Positions 21,714 to 29,527 of a stretch of 34,856 nt of DNA are shown in pieces. Position 1 is the stretch's first letter. The number at the start of each line of letters is the position of its first letter. The translations under genes were made by a program, and so were the position numbers. The stretch spans positions 1 to 34,856 of the forward strand of contig LUGL01000098.1 of assembly GCA_002796835.1 (NCBI GenBank), given 5' to 3'. Under the pieces are notes generated by a model, which had not been told where the DNA came from, did not search any database, and saw only the letters and a list, made by a program, of their open reading frames with translations. The stretch is from Elainella saxicola E1. Lineage in GTDB: Bacteria > Cyanobacteriota > Cyanobacteriia > Elainellales > Elainellaceae.

Positions 21714-23183
21714 GGCTTTAGCCCGTCGAACAGCGGCATTGTAGCGTTTCTCCTGAGCCGCTGCCGATTGGAACAAGTCCACCATTGGATAGGGATAATC
21801 AATACCGAGTTGCACCCCATACTGCTTTTGTTCAACCGTGGTCAGCTTCCAGGGTTCATGGACTTTTTCAGCGGGAAGGGCTGCTAACTCTGGCAACCAG
21901 TGTTTGACATATTCCCCCTGGCGATCGTAATCCTGCGCTTGTTTTGTAATATTGAAGAATCGAAACCCGCGTGCATCGTTCCCGACTCCGGCTGAGTAAT
22001 TCCAGTTTCCCCAATTGCTGCATACGTCGTAGTCAATCAGCTGCGACTCAAACCATTCTGCACCCATCCGCCAGTCAATCCCAAGATTTTTGGTCAAGAA
22101 ACTGGCTACATTCTGGCGTCCCCGATTAGACATGAATCCGGTGGCTGCCAATTCCTTCATGTTGGCATCGATTAAGGGGTAGCCTGTCTTTCCCTTCTGC
22201 CATTGTTCGAACTGTTGCCAGTCCTGTTGCCAGTTCATTGAGAGGCCTTGTATGCCCGATCGGAGAAAGATGCGGTTCCCATGCTTTGCACCAATGAACC
22301 GAAAATAATCTCGCCAGAGCAGCTCAAAAATTAACCAGTAGGTTGAATCGTTGCGTACTCTTGTGTCTTCATACTGCAATACCTGGTTGTAGATGTAGCG
22401 GGGCGATAAACAGCCGGTAGCTAACCAGGCAGAGAATTTAGAAGAATAGTTAGCCCCTAACATACCATTGCGGGTTTCTTTATAGGTTTTTAAGAGATCT
22501 TGTTGCCAGAAATATTCGTGCAGTCTGGCCAGTCCAGCTGTTTCACCTCCCTGAAAGACCAAAGCAGCACCTGAATTTGGCTGAGTATGTTGTAGGCCCA
22601 GGTGGGTTAATGGAGGGATTTCTCCTGGGTCTACTTCTGACGGAAATGGCGGTAGCTGCTGGGGAGGCGGCAATGAGGGGCGGACAAGTGATTGCTTTTC
22701 AACCTGTTTACGAAAAGTTGTAAATAATTCTGGGATGTTTGACCGATCGAAAGGCAAATCATCGGGGTGGTAGAGGGTCTGCCCCCAGAACGTTTTGATT
22801 ACAATATGGCGATCATCTAAGGCTTGTTTAACAGCTGTTTCAACAGCTACCTCTTCTGTGGTGACTTCTTGGTAGTAATAGATTTCGGTAATATTAAGTT
22901 GCTCGACCAGTTGTGGAATAACTTGCTCAGGTTTACCCAAGCGAATAATCAAATTGCTATCCAGCGCTTGAAACGAGTGCTGTAGGTTGCTCACGCATTC
23001 CACGAGAAATTGGGCACGAATCGCTCCGGTCTTAGGAAACCCGAAAGAAGTGGTGTTGAATTGGCGTGGATCAAAGCAGTAGACTGGAATGGTAACTGCG
23101 TTTTTCCGAAGGGCTGCATCAAGCGGGGTATGATCATGCAGGCGCAGATCGTTACGGTGCCAAATAAGAATACGGTTTTTCAA
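21711..23183 (-). CDS. cry: Cryptochrome DASH / photolyase-family flavoprotein
   Basis: This 490-aa protein has a photolyase alpha/beta N-terminal domain (RILIWHRNDLRLHDHTPLDA), in which CRY-DASH proteins bind an antenna cofactor, and an FAD-binding C-terminal domain (ELLWRDYFRF; GYPLIDANMKELAATGFMSN; SNWGNWNYSAGVGNDARGFR; YVKHWLPEL). NYSAGVGNDARGFRFF and the overall length are diagnostic of CRY-DASH rather than class I CPD photolyase. These proteins repair CPDs in single-stranded DNA and may signal blue light. The start must be TTG 23183: an in-frame stop lies 13 codons upstream with no ATG or GTG between, and the next Met is far inside. Its stop codon touches the origin repeats. Confidence 0.92.
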   Translation of the reverse strand: MKNRILIWHRNDLRLHDHTPLDAALRKNAVTIPVYCFDPRQFNTTSFGFPKTGAIRAQFLVECVSNLQHSFQALDSNLIIRLGKPEQVIPQLVEQLNITEIYYYQEVTTEEVAVETAVKQALDDRHIVIKTFWGQTLYHPDDLPFDRSNIPELFTTFRKQVEKQSLVRPSLPPPQQLPPFPSEVDPGEIPPLTHLGLQHTQPNSGAALVFQGGETAGLARLHEYFWQQDLLKTYKETRNGMLGANYSSKFSAWLATGCLSPRYIYNQVLQYEDTRVRNDSTYWLIFELLWRDYFRFIGAKHGNRIFLRSGIQGLSMNWQQDWQQFEQWQKGKTGYPLIDANMKELAATGFMSNRGRQNVASFLTKNLGIDWRMGAEWFESQLIDYDVCSNWGNWNYSAGVGNDARGFRFFNITKQAQDYDRQGEYVKHWLPELAALPAEKVHEPWKLTTVEQKQYGVQLGIDYPYPMVDLFQSAAAQEKRYNAAVRRAKA

Positions 23184-23580
23184 GCGATCGGCTGACTTTA
23201 ATATTTTTTTACAATTTTATTGTGGCAGCGATGTTGTAATTCAGCAATACTGCCGAAAATTTTACATCTTCTGACAGAATCGGCCACTCAATTTTTACGG
23301 TAGTGAAGGTAAAAGGTAGAAAGCATCACCATTTCAAGCCGAGACTTGTGAAAGAATTAAAGGGCTGTAATGTCATAAAGATATAGAGGCGAACGCTTTC
23401 AATTGATCAAATTGGGTCAGCTAGCCGCTCGACAACATGCGATCAAGGGGGTTAAGGGCGTAAAAAGTGGTTACCTGAGAGACCAAGTGAGTAATTGAGG
23501 CTGTAAATGTGAAACTTAATTTGAACTTTTTGGGAATAAGTAAGATAGTATTGAATTCAAACGAGTCAGTTTCTTGAACA
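23184..23580. other. Intergenic region between divergent cry-DASH and the DNA-binding protein gene
   Basis: No gene is seen in these 397 bp. They should hold the two divergent promoters. A weak candidate for the rightward gene is TTGAAC (23521-23526) with TAGTAT (23546-23551), at a long 19-bp spacing. No strong palindrome was found. Confidence 0.5.
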
Positions 23581-24087
23581 ATGATTTCAACTACCAGACG
23601 TTCGCCTAATGCTACGCTTGTTACGAAAGATGCAATTGATCAGGCCTCTGATGCATTGCAAGACCTGCCCGAAAAAACTAAAGAAAAACTCTCCTTGAGA
23701 GAGGCAGTTGATGTTTTGAGAGACCACATCACGGCTGCCCTTGACAAAGGGTATTCCTATGATGACATTGCAGTAATGCTCGCAAAACAGGGTGTAACGA
23801 TCGCTCCTTCTTCGCTGAAACATTATCTTGCACGCAGCAATCGACAGCTAAAGGCTAAAGGCGGGCAGACTCGGCGTAGACGGACAATGAAGTCCGTAGA
23901 GGAGCCTGTAGAAGAACTGCAAGTTTCAGAACCTGAAGTGATTGAGGCTCCAAAACGTGGCAGGAAAGCAGCAGCCAAGACAACAACGGCTGCTCCAAAA
24001 ACAACAGCTCGATCGACTTCAACCCGGGCTAAAGCTGTGCCTGCTTCAACTGCAACCCGTAAACGTCGGGGTAAAGCTGGTTCCTAG
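23581..24087 (+). CDS. HTH DNA-binding protein with a histone-like basic tail
   Basis: The 168-aa protein has an N-terminal helical domain (residues about 35-88) with DHITAALDKGYSYDDIAVML followed by GVTIAPSSLKHYLARSNRQL. This is a helix-turn-helix arrangement seen in small plasmid mobilisation/regulatory proteins. It is followed by a disordered Lys/Arg/Ala/Thr-rich tail (KRGRKAAAKTTTAAPKTTAR, ending RKRRGKAGS) resembling histone H1-like tails. The name is inferred, not recognised. It lies about 400 bp from the origin, on the far side of cry-DASH, so it may be a nucleoid-associated or accessory protein of the replicon. A strong terminator follows 37 bp after the stop. Confidence 0.8.
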   Translation: MISTTRRSPNATLVTKDAIDQASDALQDLPEKTKEKLSLREAVDVLRDHITAALDKGYSYDDIAVMLAKQGVTIAPSSLKHYLARSNRQLKAKGGQTRRRRTMKSVEEPVEELQVSEPEVIEAPKRGRKAAAKTTTAAPKTTARSTSTRAKAVPASTATRKRRGKAGS

Positions 24088-24124
24088 ACCAGTCTGGTTT
24101 CTGAACAAGTTATTTGTCTATCTA

Positions 24125-24194
24125 TCCCCAACTTTGCTCACTTCTGTTTACTGCAGGAAAATGAGATGAAAGTTGGGGAAATTTTTAAAAATTT
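24125..24194 (+). terminator. Long-hairpin terminator of the HTH protein gene
   Basis: TCCCCAACTTT (24125-24135) and AAAGTTGGGGA (24169-24179) form a perfect 11-bp stem, with CTCA/TGAG pairing inside the 33-base loop. The tail is A/T-rich (AATTTTTAAAAATTT). Confidence 0.75.
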
Positions 24195-24524
24195 AGCGAT
24201 TCTTTAAAGCTGGCTGGGTAGCCCCTTCGCAACATCTAGTTAGGTCTATTCTGTAACAGAGTGGCGGGCTCAACTATTGCTGAGCAGAATTAAAAAAATA
24301 AAACTATCGGGATCTACTGAAACAGGAGATCCCTCATCATGGTATAAATGTAAAGGTTTTTTAAGCTCCCTCCATGGAATTTTACAGATTCTGGTGTGCT
24401 TAGAGGCCGAATTGCTCACTGGGATATGCAGGAGCCTCCTGTCTGGTGGGCATTTGTGGCAGTTTCACTTGGGTTGTGTACTGTACATGGCCCGCTTCTA
24501 GATGTGGAGAGTTAATCGAAATAC
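24195..24524. other. Intergenic region upstream of desA
   Basis: No gene is seen in these 330 bp. A 7-bp-arm hairpin (GGGATCT 24309-24315, AGATCCC 24327-24333) has no T-run on the plus strand. It could be a regulatory stem in a long desA leader, but that is speculation. Confidence 0.45.
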
Positions 24525-25568
24525 ATGACGGCAACGACAGATCACCCTGTAAATTCCTTGCCTGTTTCAGGCAGTGCCAATATTCAACTGAAAGATATTG
24601 TCAAATCTTTGCCACGAGAATGCTTCCAAAAAAGCTCTTTTAAGGCCTGGCGGTCAGTTTTGTTAAGTGTGTCTGCGGTAACGCTTGGCTACGTGGCGAT
24701 CGCCCAAGCTCCCTGGTTTCTGCTTCCCTTCGCCTGGATATTTACGGGAACTGCATTGACCGGCTGTTTTGTGGTGGCTCATGACTGTGGGCATCGATCG
24801 TTCGCAAAGCGCCGTTGGGTCAATGACTGGGTTGGGCACATCATGATGCTGCCATTAATTTACCCATTCCACAGTTGGCGTATTCTCCATGATTATCATC
24901 ATGTGCATACGAATGAACTCCATGTTGATAACGCCTGGCAGCCCTGGACTGTAGAAGCCTTTGAAGGTGCATCTCCGGCGCTGCAAGCATTCTATCAAGC
25001 TTTGCGAGGACGCTTGTGGTGGTTAGCCTCGATCGCGCATTGGGCTAAAATTCACTTCGATCTGTCCCAATTTGCAGTTCGTGATCATGCCAAGGTCAAA
25101 GTATCGATCGCAGCAGTTGTGATTTTCGCGGCAGTTGCATTTCCGCTGTTGATTGCGACAACAGGCATCTGGGGCTTTGTTAAGTTTTGGCTCTTGCCCT
25201 GGTTGGTCTATCACTTCTGGATGAGTACATTTACATTGGTGCATCATACTGCCCCTGATATTCAATTTCACCCGACTGAAACCTGGGATGCAGCCATGGC
25301 TCAGTTAGCTGGGACGGTGCACTGCAGCTATCCGCGCTGGGTTGAAATTTTATGTCATGACATCAATGTGCATGTCCCCCACCATATCTCAGTTTCTATT
25401 CCATCCTATCAATTGCGGATGGCTCATCAGAGCTTGCTAGAAAATTGGGGTCAGTATATTCGCCAACAGAAATTTTCCTGGGAAATGATGAAGGAGATTG
25501 TAGACCACTGTCACCTTTATGACCCGGAAGTGGCTTATCAGTCGTTTACCCAAGTGAAAAAAGGCTAA
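24525..25568 (+). CDS. desA: Acyl-lipid delta-12 fatty acid desaturase (DesA-type)
   Basis: This 347-aa membrane di-iron desaturase converts oleoyl to linoleoyl groups on thylakoid lipids using ferredoxin. The histidine boxes are HDCGH (H86-H90), HDYHH (H122, H125, H126) and HVPHH (H283, H286, H287), matching cyanobacterial DesA in sequence and length. Hydrophobic segments lie near 45-80 and 190-235. GGAG in the leader is somewhat far from the ATG. DesC elsewhere in the window supplies its delta-9 substrate. Expression is likely cold-responsive as in other cyanobacteria; this is known for the family and not shown here. A strong terminator follows 35 bp after the stop. Confidence 0.95.
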   Translation: MTATTDHPVNSLPVSGSANIQLKDIVKSLPRECFQKSSFKAWRSVLLSVSAVTLGYVAIAQAPWFLLPFAWIFTGTALTGCFVVAHDCGHRSFAKRRWVNDWVGHIMMLPLIYPFHSWRILHDYHHVHTNELHVDNAWQPWTVEAFEGASPALQAFYQALRGRLWWLASIAHWAKIHFDLSQFAVRDHAKVKVSIAAVVIFAAVAFPLLIATTGIWGFVKFWLLPWLVYHFWMSTFTLVHHTAPDIQFHPTETWDAAMAQLAGTVHCSYPRWVEILCHDINVHVPHHISVSIPSYQLRMAHQSLLENWGQYIRQQKFSWEMMKEIVDHCHLYDPEVAYQSFTQVKKG

Positions 25569-25603
25569 CGTTACATCTCGTCTGTTTTCAATAGAATCAT
25601 TTC

Positions 25604-25660
25604 AACAAGGGTTAGAAGTGCTGCTTTCGTGAGTAGAATCTAACCCTTGTTCTATTTTTC
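25604..25660 (+). terminator. Terminator of desA (13-bp perfect stem)
   Basis: AACAAGGGTTAGA (25604-25616) and TCTAACCCTTGTT (25639-25651) pair perfectly over 13 bp, followed by CTATTTTTC. The tail overlaps the stop codon of the opposing 80-aa gene, so the hairpin may serve both strands. Confidence 0.88.
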
Positions 25661-25894
25661 AGTATTATTAGGTTTTTCACAGACCGTGACCCCTTGTTCA
25701 GTAACCAGGTAGGTTTTGTCGGAATATTCTAAAAGCACCTCAACATGCTCACCCGGTTTGTCATCAATGATTTCGTAATCCGTGGTTTGCATGTCGCTCA
25801 ACGCAGCAATTGCGTCTTCATCTCCTTGTTGAGACAGGATAGTCAACAGGTTGGTCAAGGTTTGATGGACAGAACGGTAGATTGGTTCAGGCAT
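25652..25894 (-). CDS. Small hypothetical protein, 80 aa
   Basis: I do not recognise this family. From ATG 25894 (the TTG at 25900 is a poorer start) it reads as an N-terminal helix (YRSVHQTLTNLLTILSQQGD) and a short beta-rich C-terminus (EHVEVLLEYSDKTYLVTEQG), acidic overall, with no membrane segment. AAGG lies upstream. It stands alone between desA and the GH1 gene, 63 bp downstream of the latter on the same strand. Confidence 0.65.
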   Translation of the reverse strand: MPEPIYRSVHQTLTNLLTILSQQGDEDAIAALSDMQTTDYEIIDDKPGEHVEVLLEYSDKTYLVTEQGVTVCEKPNNTEK

Positions 25895-25957
25895 AGTCAA
25901 GCTTGATTAACCTTTTGGAGGAGTATTCTATCGCAACTTTGTCTATTCAGCATTAGT

Positions 25958-27487
25958 CTATTCAACACTATGCATTTGACGAATGAGACGGGCATAAGTT
26001 TCAGCAGGGCGATCGCCCAAATGGTCCTCAACCAGCCGATCAGTGCCTTTCGCAAAGTCGATCGAAAACAAGCCAAATCGGGGGGTGTAGGAGCCCCACT
26101 CATAGTTGTCAGTCAGCGACCAGTGCAGATAGCCCAACATGGCAACGCCTTCTTGCAGTAAACGCTTGATTTGCTGCACATGAGCCTCTAAGAATTGGCT
26201 GCGTCGTAGCTGATCGGTTCGACGGGTGGCAATGCTGTTATCGGGCTTACGGCGAAGTGCCATGCCGTTTTCCGCAATCAGGATGGGACGATTCAATGTT
26301 TCGGCATAAAACTTACAGAAGAAATGGAGACCCTCTGGTAAACTGCGCCAGTCCCACCATTTGCTGGTAATACCACTCATCAGCCAGCCCCGAAAGTCTT
26401 TGGTTTTGAACTCGAAATCGGTGAATGCAGGCAGGCGGAAGAGGTGAGCAATAAACGGATCGTAGTAATCGATCGCTACAAAATCGACCACAGAATCCCG
26501 AGGCGATCGATCCAGCTCTCGGAAAAACAGATCGAGCTGATTAACCTCAAATAAGCGATACCCTAACTGATTGGTGATCCAGTGGGTGAGTCGGCCTAAC
26601 TGATAGGGAATATCATGCTGGAAAGGCAGAGTGGCTTTCCGCAGTGCCTTTTCCAATTGCTTGGCCTGCTCATGGATGTAGTCTTTCAGCTGCCTGGGTT
26701 TAATTTGCTGTTGTCGAAGTTCCAGCAGGTCCCAAATCACCTTTTCCGACCAGTAAAGATCGCTGCAATAGGTATTAAGTGAAACTTGGGGTTTGGACCA
26801 CCCGGCGGCATTATAGCAATCATGAATTAGGTTATAAGCTCGCACATGAGCGGCCAGCATGTGGTTATATGCTTGCAAGATGGCCCGAACGCCCATAGCA
26901 GGGCCCGCCGGGAATTGCCGATTCAAATAGCTGTTGGGAACCAGAATGTTAGGTTCATTGATGGTAATATACCAGCCGATCGGTGGCAGCTGGTAATGCT
27001 CGGTCAGGCGACGATTCAGCCGAGTAACGGTCACTTGAACATATTGAATAAACAAATCGATCGTCTCTTCTTGCAACCAGGCGTCCAGTCCTAACCAAGC
27101 CGGATGGGTGAAGTGATGCAGGGTAATAATCGGCTCCAGGCCATAGCGGCGACAGGCGGCAATCCGATCGGCATAGGCATCGATCGCGCTGTAATCAAAC
27201 TCAGGAGCAGGACCGGGGTGGGGATAGGGAGAAGGTTGAATCCGCGCCCATTCCAGGCTCATCCGAAAGGAATTTAGCCCTATTTGATGGCAGCGCTGAA
27301 AATCTTCTTCATAGCGGGTCCAAAACTCAGCGGCCTGGTGGGTTGGCATCACGCTTTTATGGGCCTCGCTGAGAGACCAGTTGTTTTGAGGTTGGGCCGC
27401 ACCGTTATAGCCGCCCTCACTTTGATAGCCAGACGTTGCGACTCCCCAAAAGAAAGGCTTCTTAGGGGTTATGGAAGGATGGGTCAT
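25958..27487 (-). CDS. Glycoside hydrolase family 1 protein
   Basis: The 509-aa protein is a GH1 beta-glycosidase fold: FFWGVATSGYQSEGG at the N-terminus, WYITINEPN with acid/base E178, LIAENG with nucleophile E406, and GYLHWSLTDNYEWGSYTPRF near the end. Both catalytic Glu are present, so it should be active as a retaining glycosidase or transglycosidase. No signal peptide is seen, so it is probably cytosolic or peripheral. It lies six bases after the GT28 glycosyltransferase gene and is surely co-transcribed. The pairing suggests a shared glycolipid substrate rather than cellobiose degradation. Plant SFR2, a galactolipid-remodelling GH1 enzyme, is a precedent, but orthology is not shown. Confidence 0.92.
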   Translation of the reverse strand: MTHPSITPKKPFFWGVATSGYQSEGGYNGAAQPQNNWSLSEAHKSVMPTHQAAEFWTRYEEDFQRCHQIGLNSFRMSLEWARIQPSPYPHPGPAPEFDYSAIDAYADRIAACRRYGLEPIITLHHFTHPAWLGLDAWLQEETIDLFIQYVQVTVTRLNRRLTEHYQLPPIGWYITINEPNILVPNSYLNRQFPAGPAMGVRAILQAYNHMLAAHVRAYNLIHDCYNAAGWSKPQVSLNTYCSDLYWSEKVIWDLLELRQQQIKPRQLKDYIHEQAKQLEKALRKATLPFQHDIPYQLGRLTHWITNQLGYRLFEVNQLDLFFRELDRSPRDSVVDFVAIDYYDPFIAHLFRLPAFTDFEFKTKDFRGWLMSGITSKWWDWRSLPEGLHFFCKFYAETLNRPILIAENGMALRRKPDNSIATRRTDQLRRSQFLEAHVQQIKRLLQEGVAMLGYLHWSLTDNYEWGSYTPRFGLFSIDFAKGTDRLVEDHLGDRPAETYARLIRQMHSVE

Positions 27488-27493
27488 ACGATT

Positions 27494-28648
27494 CTAGTTG
27501 TTCGATCGGGGAAGACGGTGAGATTGCCAGGTGTTGAGAATATGTTCCGCAATGTTTAAGGCAGCGCGAGGCTGACCAATCTCCAGTGCGGCCTGCGTCA
27601 TTTCAGTTAATCGCTCTGGGTGGTTGAGCAGATATTGCACTGCAGGAGTTACCATTTCGAGCAATCGGAGCTGCACCCCAGCACCAGCGGCTGCAATCAC
27701 ATCAGCGTTTTGTTCTTCTTGACCAGGAATTGGATCGACGATCACCATGGGCGTGCCGCGGGCCAGAATTTCGCTGGTAATCAGTCCGCCTGCTTTAGTG
27801 ATAATCAGGTCACTGGCGACGACCAAATCATCAACATAATCAATAGTGCCCAATTTCAATAACTTAGCGGTTGGACTGTCTGTGAGATCGGACATGGCTT
27901 CCAACAAATCCTGATTGCGGCCAGCGGCGACAATCACAGTGCTGCCATGCAGATGCTCCAACAGATTGGTCACCATAAAGCGGACCCGACGAGGGTTCAA
28001 GCCACCCCCAAAGACCGTAATCACCGGACTATCCAGTGGCAAATGACGCCGCGATCGCACTTCCGCTTTCGATTTGGGTTTCATGATTTCCAGATTGACT
28101 GGAATGCCGGTGATATGCAGGAGGGTCGGATCGATGCCTCGCTGGATCAGAAAATTGGCACTCAGGTCATTGGGAAGATAGTAGCCGTTGACGCCATAGT
28201 TAATCCAGGTGCTATGGGCGATCGTGTCAGTTACAACCACGTACTGAGGTTTAGAAACTTCATCTTCCTGATCAAGTAATTGCAGTAACCGGCTGGGAAT
28301 CTGCTGAACACAAACCACAACATCCGGATTAACTTGCCGAATAAATTGGCCTAGCTTACGAAAAAAAGGTCGTTCCAGTCTGGCCCAGGTCAGGTTACTG
28401 TCGAGCGATCGTTCCAGGTCGCCTACATCACTGCCTTCATAAAAAGCTTTGTAAAGTTGAGGTACCTTCTCACTCAACTGCTCATAGATTTGAACCACCG
28501 TACCCCGATAGACTGAACTTGCGTAGGCCAGCGCATCTTCAGTTTGAACTTCCACTTCCGGAAATTGGCGAAATGCCTCAGTCAGTGCCTTAGCCGCGCT
28601 AACATGTCCCGAACCGAGTGAAGAATAGAGAATCAAAATTTTGATCAT
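27494..28648 (-). CDS. GT28 glycosyltransferase, MGDG-synthase-like
   Basis: This 384-aa GT-B enzyme has the N-terminal acceptor-side motif LYSSLGSGHVSAAKAL typical of MGDG synthases and processive diacylglycerol glycosyltransferases, and the C-terminal nucleotide-sugar site SDLIITKAGGLITSEILARG followed by PGQEEQNAD. It should transfer galactose or glucose from a UDP-sugar to diacylglycerol or a related lipid at the membrane. Most cyanobacteria make MGDG through a different enzyme (GT2-type MgdA plus an epimerase), so this is either an extra glycolipid synthase or an enzyme with another lipid acceptor. It is the first gene of the operon with GH1. Confidence 0.9.
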   Translation of the reverse strand: MIKILILYSSLGSGHVSAAKALTEAFRQFPEVEVQTEDALAYASSVYRGTVVQIYEQLSEKVPQLYKAFYEGSDVGDLERSLDSNLTWARLERPFFRKLGQFIRQVNPDVVVCVQQIPSRLLQLLDQEDEVSKPQYVVVTDTIAHSTWINYGVNGYYLPNDLSANFLIQRGIDPTLLHITGIPVNLEIMKPKSKAEVRSRRHLPLDSPVITVFGGGLNPRRVRFMVTNLLEHLHGSTVIVAAGRNQDLLEAMSDLTDSPTAKLLKLGTIDYVDDLVVASDLIITKAGGLITSEILARGTPMVIVDPIPGQEEQNADVIAAAGAGVQLRLLEMVTPAVQYLLNHPERLTEMTQAALEIGQPRAALNIAEHILNTWQSHRLPRSNN

Positions 28649-28775
28649 GGGCGCTCATGCTGAAAAACGCAAGTTGCATCTATATCATAGGTAACAGTCG
28701 GGGTGATCAATCAGCAAAACCCATAAGGTAGAGAATTTTCCTTTTCCAGCAGGTTTTCTAGCCAAGCCGCATCGA

Positions 28776-28802
28776 TTGCTTCCAGCGAAAACATGCTATC
28801 TT
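28776..28802 (+). promoter_or_regulatory. Candidate promoter of the cobalamin-riboswitch transcript
   Basis: TTGCTT (28776-28781) and an extended -10 TGCTATCTT (hexamer 28797-28802) are 15 bp apart, placing transcription start near 28809, just before the riboswitch P1 stem. The rest of 28649-28775 holds no visible gene. Confidence 0.4.
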
Positions 28803-28811
28803 TGAAAGCTA

Positions 28812-29022
28812 ATCGGTTCTAATGGGGAGCAGCCATTAGACGCAAGGGGGAAAGTGCAGTGCAAATCTGCCGCTGTCCCGCAACTGTGAGCCAATTTGAG
28901 ATTGCCGATTTGAAATTTTAGATCAAGTTGCTTCGCTGAATCAGGCTTCGATCAGCTTAGCCACCCAGTCCAAAATCGAAAATCAAAAATCGAAAATTGC
29001 GCCAGCCAGGATGCCCGCCGAT
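28812..29022 (+). promoter_or_regulatory. Cobalamin (adenosylcobalamin) riboswitch
   Basis: The conserved core is plain: GGGGGAAAGTGCAGTGCAAA, then GCTGTCCCGCAACTGTGAG (about 28845-28889), and the 3' element GCCAGGATGCCCGCC. The ends pair as P1: ATCGG (28812-28816) with CCGAT (29018-29022). A peripheral arm carries an A-rich tandem stretch (CAAAATCGAAAATCAAAAAT at 28971-28990, and on). It controls the downstream DUF1636-like and cobW genes. The first ribosome-binding site is 27 bases past P1 and no T-run is seen, so translational control is the likelier mode. The rest of the 28649-29059 gap holds only the candidate promoter. Confidence 0.93.
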
Positions 29023-29059
29023 CGCAGCAGCTCTACTATTCTTTCTGCGAGGTACAGAA

Positions 29060-29527
29060 GTGAGTCATACGTTATTTGTTTGCACGACCTGTGCGAAGGT
29101 CTGTGTAAATGGTGTTTCTTCTGGTCAGAAATCTGCTGGCCAAACCGTGGCTCCTCCGAGTGGCGGACAACAGCTTTTTGAACAATTAACCCAGCTTTCT
29201 CAACAGTGGGAACTGGCCGATCGCTTTTCGATTCAGCCGGTTGCCTGCATGTTTGTTTGTGAAAAGTCTTGTGCAATTTCGTTCTCCGCACCCGGCAAGT
29301 ATACTTATTTATTTGGCAATTTGGGCCTGCATGATCCATTACCTGCGATCCTCGATTGTGCAGCTAGCTATTATCGCCACCCGGAAGGATTACTCCCCTA
29401 TGGCAGCCGCCCCGAACCGCTGAAGACAACGGTACTGGCTCGAATTCCGCCTCATCCCGAATTGCGATCGTCCGCTCAGTCCGATTCCATTCCAGTTTCT
29501 CTCCAAACGGTATCCCATCATGCATAA
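29060..29527 (+). CDS. DUF1636-type Cys-rich metal-binding protein under the B12 riboswitch
   Basis: I start at GTG 29060, eight bases after GAGG; the longer open frame from 28997 would read through the riboswitch. The 155-aa protein opens with SHTLFVCTTCAKVCVNG and later has CMFVCEKSCAISFSAPGKYT, giving four or more cysteines in the layout of thioredoxin-like ferredoxin proteins of the DUF1636 kind. FGNLGLHDPLPAILDCAASY follows, and the C-terminus is Pro-rich (LARIPPHPELR). It overlaps cobW by eight bases, and the riboswitch ties it to cobalamin or cobalt handling. The metal centre is inferred. Confidence 0.85.
   Translation: MSHTLFVCTTCAKVCVNGVSSGQKSAGQTVAPPSGGQQLFEQLTQLSQQWELADRFSIQPVACMFVCEKSCAISFSAPGKYTYLFGNLGLHDPLPAILDCAASYYRHPEGLLPYGSRPEPLKTTVLARIPPHPELRSSAQSDSIPVSLQTVSHHA

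Noticed and set aside
23419-24232. Similar 18-mers TAGCCGCTCGACAACATG and TAGCCCCTTCGCAACATC flanking the HTH protein gene
   Set aside because: Only about 14 of 18 bases agree; not enough to claim a target-site duplication or element ends.
16060-24690. Absence of exact GCGATCGC (HIP1) across the replicon block, as a sign of foreign origin
   Set aside because: A gap of about 7 kb without HIP1 also occurs at 2.8-9.8 kb among ordinary genes, so the count is too small to support transfer.
25941-25964. Direct repeat GTCTATTCA, 15 bp apart, at the 3' end of the GH1 gene
   Set aside because: Short, partly coding, with no stem-loop or known site; probably chance.
28997-29059. Upstream start for the DUF1636-like gene
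   Set aside because: It lies inside the riboswitch; GTG 29060 with GAGG at the right spacing is far more likely.
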